A program made the translations under genes and the position numbers. DNA of 64,000 bases from Acanthacorydalis orientalis (taxonomy: Eukaryota > Arthropoda > Insecta > Megaloptera > Corydalidae): contig CM068315.1 of NCBI GenBank assembly GCA_034766995.1, positions 4,792,236-4,856,235 of the forward strand. The letters are read 5' to 3'. The notes under the pieces were generated by a model. The model saw only the letters and a program-made list of their open reading frames with translations. It had not been told where the DNA came from and made no database searches. Shown here piece by piece: positions 51,645-63,045 of this stretch (its first letter is position 1; every line of letters starts with the position of its first letter).

Positions 51645-52230
51645 AGTAGAATAAGTTTAGTAATAAATACATACAAACAAATTTCACATCCGCGCGAAGA
51701 AATTAATTTAAGAACTGATTAAATAAAGCAATAGTCGTCAGTCTACGTCGCAAGATGAGATTCCTTCAACCTTACAGCAACTTAAATAGCACAGCACTTG
51801 AATTATCTCATAGGGTAGCGCGGCATGTTTTTTATACGAGACTTTATTGTATTTCACCCCAACAGTCGTTATACTGTAAAGTCATGCGTTAGAAACTGAT
51901 ATAAATGTTTTGTTTTCGAGTATAAATATCATTTGATGTTAAGAATTAACATCGTGAGAGTAGATTGTATTTGAAATCGGAAACTGGACTGAGTTTTTTT
52001 TTCTGTAATTTATGATCGTCTAATGTAGTAGAAAGATATTTTTGTAAATTGTTTTAAGTGCATTTGTTACATTATTTGATACGGATGTAAAGAGAAAAAG
52101 TTTAAAATAACCATTTGAGAAAAAGGAGATCTTATAGTCAGGTTCATTTTTATTTTAATATACATACTTTTAACACAATAATGATATTATATCATTTTAT
52201 TATTTTTTTTATTTCGTTTAACTATCTAAT

Positions 52231-52236
<6 letters not shown>
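51641..52236. other. Unique DNA, less A+T-rich at 51680-51900, no gene
   Basis: No coding match in any frame. Confidence 0.3.

Positions 52237-52298
<62 letters not shown>
52237..52298. repeat. (TA)n microsatellite
   Basis: Pure TA run. Confidence 0.95.
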
Positions 52299-52299
<1 letters not shown>

Positions 52300-53379
52300 A
52301 CAAAAAACCTAATAGTACTCGTATCGAAACCGGTCGTAGAAATCAGACATTCAATTGATTCTAAACTAAGAAAACGTCTATAAGAACATTAAAAGTAATT
52401 CTTTTTGTATAATTTTTAATATTATTGTTTTAGAAAGAATAAGTTACACAATTTCATCGAAAACATCTCTAAAAGTATTGTTTTCCTAAAATAAATTTCA
52501 ATTAACTATTATTACAAGCAAGGCTTTGCACTAAAGCCAATCACTTTCAGGCATTCATTGATTTTATAAATTGTCATTATTTATATCAACCAATTGTTTT
52601 CCATTCCAAACATTCAAAAAGTTCATAAAGAAAAATTTGAAAATGTAAAGATAACAATAAAACTGAACAGTTATGAATCAGGAAAAAATACAAATTAAAA
52701 ATGATAATTCTTGTGAAATTGTTATTTATTTTATTTGGTTTAAAAATAGGTAGTTTCATATTGTTAATGAATTAAATATTATTTTAATACAGACTGTGCA
52801 TTTATTTGATCTTCTTTCTACCTCTTGTCTAAAAATCATAAATTTTAATTATAATGAGGTACGAAGCAGAAAACTTATATCAGTAAAACTTCAATGAATA
52901 AAATAAATATGCAAAAATAATAAATAAATGTAAATATGTTTTTTTTTTAACTTTAATTGGTTTTTATTTTTTTATGAAGTAATTACTTATCATATTTATT
53001 CAACTAATTTCATAAAAAGTGTAATAGAAGAGTAAACTTATTGAATAGTATTTTTTTAGATACTAAATCAAAAAATTATAAATTGTACTAAAATGCAAAG
53101 TTTGTGGTAATAAATAAATTTATTATAATTTAACGAAAAACCGACATAACTGAAATTAAATTTATAGTATATTACTTATTCTTATAATTTTTTAATCAAA
53201 TATATTCTGTATTTTTTATGTTTTTACTGATATAAATCTTTAGTCATTTCACTGATAGATGAATCTATTTCGTAGTCTCGCCAACTATCTCATTTATGAA
53301 GGAAACGTGGTCATTATTTTTATTATTAGCTTTATTATGTATTAGAAAATATAAATGATTTATCCCTTAGTATCAATTT

Positions 53380-53383
<4 letters not shown>
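52299..53383. other. Unique A+T-rich DNA, no gene
   Basis: Nothing recognised. Confidence 0.35.

Positions 53384-53433
<50 letters not shown>
53384..53433. repeat. (TA)n microsatellite
   Basis: Pure TA run after one C. Confidence 0.95.
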
Positions 53434-53437
<4 letters not shown>

Positions 53438-53548
53438 TTGTAGATAAAAACATAAGGAAAAAATAAAAAGAAAATCATATATTTCATAAACAAAATCGTT
53501 AAATATACGGATATAAAACTGAATAAAATGTCTAATATGTAATATTCG

Positions 53549-53574
53549 TATATATATATATATATATATATATA
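53549..53574. repeat. (TA)n microsatellite
   Basis: Short TA run. Confidence 0.9.
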
Positions 53575-53909
53575 ATAAGTTATTAAGGAGGAATTCTTAT
53601 AGAGTCGATGTGTGATGGTTTCTTTTAATGAACAATCTATGTACCTTTGAAATGGCGTTTCGTTGGCTGGGGGAGTTGGAAGAAGGTAGAAGATGATTTC
53701 GTTTCTGAAATTGCTCTCGGTTTAAGTGTTCTTTAACGCGTATTTGGCGGAACTCGTCTCACACACAAAAAAGAAAATCTTTCCGAGAAAACTAGCTTCA
53801 ATCTATGGATATCCGACCGTTTTACTGGTGCCATATGGCTTTGTTAGTTGTGAAGGTAAAATCGATAAATTGTCGTTTGTGTTTCTACGTAAAAAACATA
53901 ATTAATCAT
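53575..53909. other. Less A+T-rich pocket without a recognised gene
   Basis: 53645-53850 has more G+C and CG dinucleotides than its surroundings. Frames are short and match nothing. Confidence 0.25.
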
Positions 53910-53928
53910 TATATATATATATATATAC
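53910..53928. repeat. Short (AT)n
   Basis: AT run of about 19 bases. Confidence 0.8.
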
Positions 53929-54628
53929 TATTTGTAAGTTAATTATCAATTTGTTGAAATAAAGAGAAAAAAAATGACGAATAAGTAGATATATTTATAT
54001 TATTGTAGTTTTATTGTTTAGAATTTGAAGTACTTTTTGAATTTGTTTAGTGATCTTATTTATATTAATTACTTAAATATATTGATATGTTAGAAATTAT
54101 TATATTTTTCAGACTTATATTCTAATGATACATCTTCTTTGTATGCGTGCTAAACTTGATAAATTTACTTAAAAATTTTATATCTTAAAAAAAATTTCAT
54201 TTTTTAATAAAATATATTCACTTAAAAATATTAACATTTACGTGTATAAGGTGATTTTAATTATACACTTAATTATTTTTTTATTATTCATTATATTAAA
54301 AAACAGATTTTATAATATGAATGTAATGTTGATAAAAATCTACTCTCTTCATCCGATTTGCAAATTTTATAAACGTAAAAATCTTTCCCGATGTTTTATA
54401 AAATAGATTACTAAATAGATTGTATGTTGAAAATAAAATACAAAATATAATTATGCATGTATTTATAACATTTATATGTTCGAAAACGGTTCCAAAAATT
54501 CAAATTGTAGTCTGTTAATAAGAAATCGCTTAAATGAAATTCACATAATTTATTAGTAATAAGAAATAGAAAGTTTTATAAACATTTCTAGTAAAATAAG
54601 TAAAATATAGGTATAATACACTTCTTAT
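53929..54628. other. Unique A+T-rich DNA, no gene
   Basis: Nothing recognised. Confidence 0.35.
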
Positions 54629-54649
54629 GTATATATATATATATATATA

Positions 54650-54687
<38 letters not shown>

Positions 54688-54782
54688 ATATATATATATG
54701 TATATCTATATATATAATTTATATATATATATATAATTTATATATATATATATATATAAATTAGATATATATATATATATAT
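54629..54782. repeat. AT-rich minisatellite built of (TA)n and AATTTATA units
   Basis: TA runs are separated by recurrent AATTTATATA and CTATATA units, three to four times. It looks like a microsatellite that has begun to duplicate in longer units. Confidence 0.9.
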
Positions 54783-54794
54783 TTTAGTATATAC

Positions 54795-54855
54795 AAGGGA
54801 CGCCTGAACCCTTTCTCGCTACGTTCACCCAACTCCGGGAACGATCTAATAGGTT
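54795..54855 (-). other. Possible 3' fragment of the Helitron-like family
   Basis: Read in reverse, CCCGGAGTTGGGTGAACGTA followed by GCGAG, GGCGTCCCTTG and T resembles the G+C-rich tails of the three Helitron-like copies (GGGTTGGCGAGCGCA, then CTCTAG and T). The terminal CTAG is not conserved and no upstream part is seen. Confidence 0.3.
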
Positions 54856-54943
54856 CATTGATAAAATATGTTGAAATTACTATTTTTAATAAAGTAGATT
54901 AATTAGTATAAAACTTAATATATTATATACTATAAAACTATAA

Positions 54944-54948
<5 letters not shown>

Positions 54949-54981
<33 letters not shown>

Positions 54982-54993
54982 TATAATATATAT
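54949..54993. repeat. (TA)n microsatellite
   Basis: TA run bounded by CTATAA units. Confidence 0.9.
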
Positions 54994-55203
54994 TTATAAG
55001 TATTTGGGAAGTACATTTTTCATAGATAGAATATAATTCGTTTCTTTCAAAACAAGTTAATTCAGTTTTCAACTTCAAGACAAATCACTTTTGAATGTGG
55101 CCAATTACGTTATCCATCGAATATTCATTCAAGAATATTGATTATATGTAATATGTACTTGACAAATTTTCTTAGGATACGTCTATATCTGTATATAGAT
55201 ACG

Positions 55204-55249
55204 TACATACATATATATACATACATACATACATACATACATACATACA

Positions 55250-55303
<54 letters not shown>
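55204..55303. repeat. Compound (ATAC)n(TA)n
   Basis: About 15 ATAC units followed by a TA run and GTGTAGGTGTGTGTAT. The tetranucleotide is the complement of the GTAT repeat at 41920. Confidence 0.95.
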
Positions 55304-55305
<2 letters not shown>

Positions 55306-55570
55306 GTGTAGGTGTGTGTATATACATATATTCATATGCATACATATTCGGGGAGAGCTCATATCGTTGAGGTAAACCGATGTAGAGCGACTTTCGTAAC
55401 TATTAATCACACTCACTCAAATTTCTCTGTGATCGATGAATACGGTCAACGTCGCCCCCTATTTCATAGCTTGTTAAACTTTCAACAGTTTCAAGGTCAA
55501 ATGCGTGTAACGAACTCGTACGACGGCCCCCATTTTATTTAATTATATTAGTACCCGTAAATGACTTGTA
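55304..55570. other. G+C-elevated island, short open frame of unknown meaning
   Basis: 55350-55545 is clearly less A+T-rich and is open for 76 codons on the + strand (55312-55542), ending DEYGQRRPLFHSLLNFQQFQ, then MRVTNSYDGPHFI. I do not recognise it. It could be a short exon or a repeat fragment. Confidence 0.25.
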
Positions 55571-55965
55571 CTTGTACAGAACGATAGCTTAATTCTACAT
55601 AGTCGTTGCGTGAAAAACGTTTTTTTTATATAGGATTAGGTAATTGATTAATTTGATATGTTTAATCGGATCAATCTCTGTGAAAATATAGTTGACTCGT
55701 TGAAAAATCGCGATTTCTCGTTTTAATTTTTAATTTGAAACGATATCATCTACAGGGTGCGATAAACAGATTTTGTATGTGTTATAGAGTTGTTTGTGAA
55801 TTTCATAACTTCTTTGCTTGACGTTTAATTTTACCTGTTTATTCTATAGAATCAAGAAGTAAATTTCATAGTTTTTTATTTTATCAAATTCATTATATGA
55901 AATATTTTATCGAAAAAAATGTAACTGAGATAATAAAAAGACTGAGATTTTTGTGTAAATATTAG
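55571..55965. other. Unique DNA; ACAGGGTGCGATAAACAG at 55752
   Basis: The ACAGGGTG string resembles a transposon terminus, but no partner end was found. Confidence 0.25.
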
Positions 55966-56010
55966 GTCGGTGCAAACATAATTGCATTTTTTATTATTTT
56001 AAGTTTGGCG
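55966..56010 (+). mobile_element. Solo mariner-type terminal repeat
   Basis: TTAGGTCGGTGCAAACATAA then TTGCATTTTT is a close match to the well-known mariner terminus that starts TTAGGTTGGTGCAAAAGTAA. It is a different lineage from family B (TTGGTAGAAAAATAA). No opposite end or transposase is visible in the next 600 bases. Confidence 0.6.
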
Positions 56011-57464
56011 GCGATTTTTCTAGTTATCATTATCTTTTGTTATAGTCATATGATACATCAATGTAAACAAATAAATTAGCACTACTGATTTCAACCTATG
56101 TCTATTGTTTTCATTGTTTTGTATTGTAATAAATAAACTTGTTTCCCGTTGGGAGAAATGAGTGCAGGCCAATAATCTTTATTTTGATTAATAAATAACT
56201 TACACGATATTCTTTTTCATTTATAATTAGCACCCCCCCCCAACTATTATTTACAATAAGAAAACTTGAAATTTGAGCGAAAATTCGTTGTTTTATTTCA
56301 ACTTAAATTATTGCATCCTTGCTGTAAAATCCTGTATTTTCGACAAAGAAAAATAGACATGCCTGCATATAATTTTGTAGCTTCTATGGATTTTTAATAA
56401 TTTTCAATCTTAAAATATAAAAATAAAAACATTTCATTATGTTAAAATTTTCATAAAATAATGTGTTAGTAATATAAGATTGTTTTTATCATTGCTGAGT
56501 TTCATAAGTAGAATAGATTGTCAAGATAAGAGATAATTGAACAGATTTTGAACTTTGTTTCAAATGGTTGAACCTAAATCAAATCCGTAAGATCTGAAAA
56601 CGATGTGTAAAATCCTGTTACTTTATATAGAATCAAGTTTCCTAAGTTCTATATATAGAAAATACAACCTTTGTAAAGAAAAATCTAAAATACTCGCACA
56701 TTTCAACTTTTTCACAGTCATTTTATTTCGGATCTCGTAATAAGTGTCTCTTTTCTTCATTGTATTCTATCATGTTATCGCGTCAAATTGAAAACCTATG
56801 TTTGTGGAGAATTATCTAGTATATTCTACTCGTTCTCCTATTTACAATTGAAGTGTCCTATTTCTTTCCAAATCGTACACCCGCACAATCTTCCAGCATA
56901 CTGTTAACGTACATTCGTAGGAGTAACGATTGAAAAAAATTGTCAAGAAACGGCGTTTAAATACACATTCCAATGAGACCGGGATATTTCATAATGGGAC
57001 ATTTTTAAAGCTCCATCGATCGTGCTGTTATTTTTTTTATTTACACTATCGCCGCTACATGATATATTTCATTGAAAGCTATACAGAAAAGTGATTTATT
57101 TTAAAATTGGTTGGAGCGTATGTAGTTCAATAAACGTAACTGACGATAACTGAACAGAGTGCACCGTACAGTGGAACAAACGTCACGTCTCTGTTCTTCC
57201 ATCCGTTCGAATACAGTTCGCTTCACGCATTTATTTTTCCATAATAAATTACGTATTGGCAACAATTTTAAGAAAATAAATTACTTGTTTGGAAAAGTGT
57301 AATTGGATTTTATTTTAAGTTCGTGTGTGGTTTAGAGATAGAGGGATGCGTTCCTTTTTCCCGTACGGAAATTTTTAAATCGTCACATTTGAATGACTGC
57401 GGATATGTTTTTAACAGATTTCACGTTCAGTTCTAGTGACACGGTCGTTAGTTGTGAAAAATAC

Positions 57465-57469
<5 letters not shown>
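56011..57469. other. Unique DNA, less A+T-rich at 56870-57450, no gene
   Basis: The 3' half has scattered CG dinucleotides and short CRE-like CGTCACGTC (57182-57190), with no coding match. A 10-C run lies near 56231. Confidence 0.3.

Positions 57470-57511
<42 letters not shown>
57470..57511. repeat. (TA)n microsatellite
   Basis: Pure TA run. Confidence 0.95.
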
Positions 57512-57512
<1 letters not shown>

Positions 57513-58040
57513 CTTTTTATCTCTTCATGTTGTTTTTTTTATTAATTTTCATGCAATTTATAACGTTTCGTGTGAACTTTCAATGGATTTGGGGCATAGA
57601 ATATAAATTGTTAGCATATTGGTTCGAATGGTGTTATGTAAAACAATAACTTTTTTTTAATATGAGTTGTTTATTTTGCATGCGTTTGAAAGTAAATTGA
57701 TTTTTTGTTATGTTTTGGATAGACTGATTAATATTTCTGTATACAAGTATAAATAAACATTTTGAATAATTGAATATATTTTTAGAATTACTTTTTCAGT
57801 TTAATAATTTTGAAACTTAATTAAATGTTAACAACTTATAATACGGTATTAAATTTCGAAGTCTTGAACAATATTGTATGAAAATAATAATTGATCTTGT
57901 TTGGAATTATAATAGATTCACTTATTAAAGAATACTGTGAAGATTAAAAATCGTTAATACATTTTTTTAACTTCAATATGATATTATGTTTAAAAGATGA
58001 ATATATTTCATATAATAATATTAATTTGGAAACATTAGAA

Positions 58041-58044
<4 letters not shown>
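57512..58044. other. Unique A+T-rich DNA, no gene
   Basis: Nothing recognised. Confidence 0.35.

Positions 58045-58098
<54 letters not shown>
58045..58098. repeat. (TA)n microsatellite
   Basis: Pure TA run. Confidence 0.95.
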
Positions 58099-58100
<2 letters not shown>

Positions 58101-58280
58101 TGAATCAATTTAGGCTTCTACATGAAAGTATTAAGAGGGGGCTCAAGGATTAAGAAAAGTTATATTTTATTTAGTATTTTAGTTCAATTTAATATTAAAA
58201 TACTAAATTGGGAATAATATGATTTTTTTAATTTTTGAGTTATTTTTAATACTTTTGTGTGGAATTTTAAGTTGAATCAT

Positions 58281-58339
58281 ATACATATATATATATATAT
58301 ATATATACTCGTATATATATATATATATATGTGTGTGTA
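58281..58339. repeat. (TA)n broken by CTCG, ending (GT)n
   Basis: Two TA runs and a short GTGTGTGT tail. Confidence 0.95.
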
Positions 58340-58618
58340 CAGGTATTCTTTGAATATTTAAAACATTGATAATAAGTGTTTTATAAATATAATATGGTAA
58401 AATGAGATTCTGAGAAATTACGAACGTTGATTCTGATGAGTAATTGTTATTTGCTTCAATGAAAAAGACTTAAATACTAAAATTAAAATATTTATTAACA
58501 TATTGTTGATTGTATGCTATCAAATGTATATAAACTTAATCCCACACAGTTTCAGAAAATATGTAAAAGTGTATACATATATTCAAAGCAATGTACAGGT
58601 TTTTTTTAAGTATATCTC
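58340..58618. other. Unique DNA, no gene
   Basis: Nothing recognised. Confidence 0.3.
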
Positions 58619-59164
58619 TCTATAAATAAAAATTGGTCCTCTGGGATGTTGACTTATATTTGTGTTCTGATTGATTGATATCAGTCACATTATCATTGAA
58701 ATAGTAAGTATTTCTCGAATAACATTAGATACTATTGGTGTTAATGAAATACCTTTTGTTAGGAAACGTTTATAGTTTCCAGTATGATTGGCGTTTACTA
58801 TGACAATTAATGGATCACAACACCAGAGTTTTGACAAAACTAGTACAATTTTTACTCATGGATAATTGAATGTAACTCTCTCATTGTGTTCAAAGAAAAA
58901 AGTATACAATTTTAATATAAAATCAATAAGAAATTTATTCTAAATTTGGGTAAAAAAACTTTAGGGTAAAAAAATGTTACATATTTAAACATTGTGTTTT
59001 GTTACGTTAATTTTTATAAAATTTTCCAATAAAAATGTTAAAACTTACATTTTATGCGGATTACTTATGTGTATAATTAATTAATTTTCATTAACCCAAC
59101 CCCCTTCGCCAATCCCCTCCTCGGGATTTGGCGAGCACAGCTAGCAGGAGGCGATTCTCACTAG
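58619..59164 (+). mobile_element. Helitron-like non-autonomous element, copy 3
   Basis: It starts TCTATAAATAAAAATTGG (copy 2 starts TCTATATTATAAAAATG). It shares GTGTTCTGATTGATTGATAT, TTTTCCAATAAAAATGTT, ACTTACATTTTATGCGGATT and GTGTATAATTAATTAATTTT with the other copies. The tail is G+C-rich: CCCTCCTCGGGATTTGGCGA, GCACAG, then TTCTCACTAG before T. It is about 160 bases longer than copy 2, the extra lying between the two conserved halves. No protein is encoded. Confidence 0.6.
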
Positions 59165-59174
59165 TTTTATTAAA

Positions 59175-59760
59175 AATTAATGAGTATTATTAATGATAAT
59201 ACTGGTAGTAATTTTTGTTGTGATAGGCTTGAAAAAATTCTGCTTATGTCAGGGTACTAAGCAAAATTTGCAAATATATCACGTTTTTCCCCTTCTTTTG
59301 TTTTCAGTAGTTACATGGCATTTTATTCTTGGATATTTTTGTTTTCTAGTACCAATGATTTTCTGTCAAATATATAGCTGTATGTTCCCAGATCGTCCTG
59401 GAGGATTGTCATAAAGAGTACGTCGGCTAAGAGTTGAAGTTCTAGGTTGTAAAGTTTGAACTACATCTTCTAATTTACTATTATTATTCGTACAATTTTT
59501 CGATAGTTGAAGTAAAAAGTTCTTATATTTCGGTTTTCATGTGTGGTTTAGTTTCTTATAAACCGTGAAAGAATTGAACAATGCACAATTTATTGTCCAA
59601 AACGCCACTTTCCTTGTCCACTTGACTGTTTTAGAGAGTATTGAATAATAGAACAAATACTGGTCTACTCTATTCACAATCTTTATGACGTTATTATATT
59701 TATCGATGTCAACCTATTTTTTCATTATAGTTCCATTTTAAACTACTATATACTTGCATT
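59175..59760 (-). pseudogene. piggyBac transposase, C-terminal relic
   Basis: Minus-strand frames read DKYNNVIKIVNRVDQYLFYY, SILSKTVKWTRKVAFWTINC and ALFNSFTVYKKLNH, then PKYKNFLLQLSKN. Next come DNPPGRSGN, KIIGTRKQKYPRIKCHV and YICKFCLVP, with His, Gln and Phe-Phe following. This is the piggyBac order: (Y)NKYMKGVDRADQ, W.KKV..WLINCALFNSF, then the DPPGRLSG linker and the C-x2-C Cys-rich tail. Several stops and a frame change are present. The N-terminal and catalytic Asp blocks are missing. It begins about ten bases after Helitron-like copy 3, so one of the two probably interrupted or captured the other's flank. Confidence 0.88.
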
Positions 59761-59865
59761 AATTTCCACATTATATTCTGCAGATTGATGCTATATTTAT
59801 GACTGATCATTACTAAATGAAGGATCCAAAAAAAGTATATAATATTGTAGGCTAAAAATAACTTT

Positions 59866-59890
59866 TATATATATATATATATACATACAT
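59866..59890. repeat. (TA)n microsatellite
   Basis: Short TA run ending TACATACATTAG. Confidence 0.9.
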
Positions 59891-60676
59891 TAGACACTTA
59901 TTTAATTTGAAAACACAATTCATCACATTTAGCTCAAATCTCACAATGTTTATTTTTCATATGATAAAACGTAGCATCTAGAAGAAGTGAATTGTCTTCA
60001 ACGTTTCAAAAACGCAAGACGTTGATTTACATCTCCCGTCAACAATGTGTTAATTGAATGTATTAACAATCCAAACATAAAACGGAATTTACATGGAATA
60101 AATATATATTTGAATAAATGTCATCCCCTATGAATTTATGAAAGGACTGAACTAATGATTTTTTTTAAAAAAAAACTAATTTAAAACTAATTTCTAATAA
60201 AATAGTTTAGTTCTCGTTTACATTAAAAAAATATAAAAAAATGTATTTGGATAAATGACAAACGTATCGAAACTCGATATAAAGAAACATTTGAATCTAA
60301 CAAATAGACATTTAACTCTGTGGACGTTCGTTGTGACAATATCTCAACACATACGTTGTGCTGTCGGTCAGTCGTAAAGTTTTGTCCCCGGGAGTCCATC
60401 GAGTCGTACGGCGTAGCGAGCGGAAATTGTGATCGGTTAGAAAGCTTTCCGCGCACATAAATACATCTACAAAGTATTTTACACTGATCTCGACAATTTC
60501 CCAAGAGGTGGATGATAAACGATGCGGACTAAGTTAATCCTGAAAAATATCATACGGAACTCGGCTAACAGATTTTTATATTTATTTAGTCGACGATCCT
60601 ATGCGACGAGTTTTCTGACATTTTTTTAATAAATTGTGATTGATACAAATTTAACGACAATTGTTGTCCAATAACT
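59891..60676. other. Unique DNA with a G+C-elevated pocket at 60320-60560
   Basis: A 93-codon minus-strand frame (60504-60223) covers the pocket, which contains GTCGGTCAGTCG and CCCCGGGAGTCCATCGAGTC. I do not recognise the product. The pocket may be a promoter or untranslated exon. Confidence 0.25.
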
Positions 60677-60686
60677 TATATATATA

Positions 60687-60725
<39 letters not shown>
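60677..60725. repeat. (TA)n with one GTG
   Basis: Two TA runs separated by TGTG. Confidence 0.95.
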
Positions 60726-60727
<2 letters not shown>

Positions 60728-60864
60728 GTACGTAAATACTATTTAAGAAATATCAAATAACTAACTGTGAATTACAAGCCCTCATTTCTGCTTCGTCGCT
60801 TATAAAATATGACCATTTTAAAAGGTACTATGGTAGAATGAAAAGATTCCGCCCTATGAGAGAA

Positions 60865-61330
60865 GGCAACAAAAGATTGGGCGTCCACTTTTCATCGCCA
60901 GTAATAATTCTATTCAGAAATGGATTATTTTGCAATAGGTATGGATGAGAAGTGCAAATGTTTAAAAGTTTCTTTCAATTAACGACTGATAACTCTTGCT
61001 CACTGACCCAGCTTAGAAATCTTACCAATCATTTTCAAGTGTCAATAAATAGTTGAATAAGTTGATTTGAGCTTCTTGGATAATTCTTCTACTGTTGAAC
61101 AAGGAGTTAGTTCCAGTAGTGTTTGCAGGAGCTCATTATCAAACTCTTGAGGACGTCCTGAACTTTCCTTATCTTCAAGTATATAATTTGCGGACCGAAA
61201 TTGTTGACACTATCTTTTTCCTTGGCTAAAACTAATAGCATCTTAACCATACATTTTTCACAATTTTTTCACCGCAGATATAGCATTGTTGCCATGACGA
61301 AACTCTCAAAGTAAAATATGCCTAATATGC
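60865..61330 (-). pseudogene. Mariner transposase relic (family F), N-terminal half
   Basis: On the minus strand, in shifting frames: SSGRPQEFDNELLQTLLELT, then PCSTVEELSKKLKSTYSTIY, HLKMIGKISKLGQ, then LLNICTSHPYLLQNNPFLNR and IITGDEKW. These are the SGRP linker, the second helix-turn-helix, and the first catalytic block TGDEKW with its Asp intact. The preceding N-terminal helix region is decayed, and the second and third Asp blocks are absent, so the copy stops just past the first catalytic motif. It differs in sequence from the family E copy at 45 kb. Confidence 0.85.
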
Positions 61331-61406
61331 TTTTTTAACACTTTTATGATAAATAATATTTTTTCTTGTAAATTTTCGTGATCACTTTTAATTTTCCACG
61401 ATATCC

Positions 61407-61497
61407 CTAGTACTCCTCAACCGTATATTTTCTATATAAGGTCTTAGATATTCCTTATACAATCCATCTAAGAGTCATAACCCTTATATGGACACCT

Positions 61498-61545
<48 letters not shown>

Positions 61546-61711
61546 ACCTTATATTAATCTTATAAGGCATATAAAGTAACGTTAACTGATCCTTATATTC
61601 CTTATGTTAAGGTATATATAAGGTGCTTATATAAGGATACTGATTCTTAAATAGATTGTATAAGGAATATCTAAAACCTTATATGGAAGATATAATGTTG
61701 AGGTGTACTAG
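61407..61711. mobile_element. MITE with 70-80-base terminal inverted repeats and CArG-box sequences
   Basis: The left end CTAGTACTCCTCAACCGTAT and the right end read in reverse, CTAGTACACCTCAACATTAT, continue to match for roughly 70 bases, through TATAAGGT and TTAGATATTCCTTATACAAT. The core holds a TA microsatellite (about 61498-61542) and many CTTATA/TATAAGG units in both directions. CCTTATATGG, a perfect CArG box, occurs at 61482-61491 and 61677-61686. No coding capacity. CTAG at both ends may be the target duplication, or part of the repeat with a TA duplication. The family is unknown to me. Confidence 0.8.
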
Positions 61712-62492
61712 AGATGATTGAGAAAATATTACTTACAGTTGAACAGCATATGAATCTGATACGTTATTACAAATATTGCATCATTCATTCTTACGTATAT
61801 GAAAATAACGCATTATTTATGGGATAACCAAATATATAGCAATATGTTATAAAAAAATACAGAAATACTCATTCTACCGAATTAAAAAGTCGATTTATAA
61901 TCGAACTTTCAACGTATCATTAATTTATCATTACTTGATTTATTAATTTTTCATTTCTATTGATTCTGGTTTATATGTAAAGTTATTACAATCGTATATC
62001 TGATATCATTATATTACCATCAGTTTCAGTATCAAAATTTTAAAAATCGACGAATTTATCTCAAATGGTTTTGTATTAAAAAATATTATTTTGAGGTTTT
62101 GTGTCGTTTACATTACAGAATCAGACAAAAATTATCAATAATGTGAAATGAAAATGAACTAATATTATATCACAATATATTTACAAAATGGTCATATTTA
62201 TGTAAAAATTAATCCTTTTTTGAATAAAATAAAATAAAAATATCTTATAACGATTCCATTCAACTTTAATGAATATGATTTAACTGCAAGATGGGTAAAA
62301 TTTCTATTAAAATAACTGTAATGAAAATATAATTCGATATTTTTATGTGAGACTCCGTTGATGTGTTGTCTCCGTTCTTTCGAATCGTTTGAGTTTCGGT
62401 TTTGGACTATTAGTTTTGCCATCTTTGCTATTTCCAAGTGGATTTTAGATAGTTTGAATTATTTATTGAAAAGTATAAATTTACCAAAACTA
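61712..62492. other. Unique A+T-rich DNA, no gene
   Basis: A 79-codon minus-strand frame at 62198-62437 has no recognisable content. Confidence 0.3.
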
Positions 62493-63045
62493 TTAGGTTG
62501 GTAGAAAAATAATTGCAGTTTATGACCTTTAAATTAATATACATTTTAAGCTTTTTTGATTTCCCTAGCTGTTTTAAGTAGTCCAGAACTGTTCTATGAC
62601 TAACAACTTACTTTTGTATACTTTCCTGAATTATTGCATATGGTTATGATTCAATTAAAGTCTTCAGTTGGTCGTTATGAACTAAGGAAGGACGCCCACG
62701 ACCTTCTTCATCTTGAAAGATCTTGTCCTCAGCATGAAATTTTTGGAAACACCATTGTACTGTACGTTCCTTATTAGTACCCACACCAAAAGCATCGTTT
62801 AGTTTACGAACAATTTCTGCTACTTTGTCATCCATCTTGAACTTATACAAAAAATTACTATTATTTTCTCCTTTTCCAAATTTAATTCAATACCTCAATT
62901 TAAAGTAAAATTAATAATAAAATCAAAATACAGACCGAAAAATTAACTTTAAAATGATATTACGAATACGATAAAATACTTTCATTGAAAAAATTGAGGT
63001 TAGAATTCAGAAAAAAAATCGCAATAACTTTTCTACCATCCTAGT
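62493..63045 (-). mobile_element. Mariner family B, copy 3, internally deleted
   Basis: The ends TTAGGTTGGTAGAAAAATAA and (in reverse) CTAGGATGGTAGAAAAGTTA are imperfect inverted repeats. The element is 553 bases and keeps the best-preserved family B reading frame (see the pseudogene inside). The 3' junction AAAATGTATATTAATTTAAA corresponds to that of copies 1 and 2. In this copy the segment GKSKKLK is retained just before it. Confidence 0.9.
62560..62850 (-). pseudogene. Family B mariner transposase, N-terminal domain only
   Basis: From ATG at 62850 an uninterrupted 68-codon frame reads MDDKVAEIVRKLNDAFGVGT, NKERTVQWCFQKFHAEDKIF, GRGRPSLVHNDQLKTLIES. This is the first helix-turn-helix and the GRGRPS hook of mariner transposases. 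After a stop and frame change come IIQESIQK, VVSHRTVLDYLKQLGKSKKL, the second helix-turn-helix. The catalytic domain has been deleted. If expressed, such a DNA-binding-only product could bind the family's ends, but nothing here shows expression. Confidence 0.85.

Noticed and set aside
58325..58345. GTACAG|GTATTC as a third recursive splice site
   Set aside because: No pyrimidine tract before it; it follows a TA/GT repeat.
59091..59106. TTAACCCAACCCCC as a piggyBac end
   Set aside because: It lies inside the shared body of Helitron-like copy 3 and has no matching opposite end.
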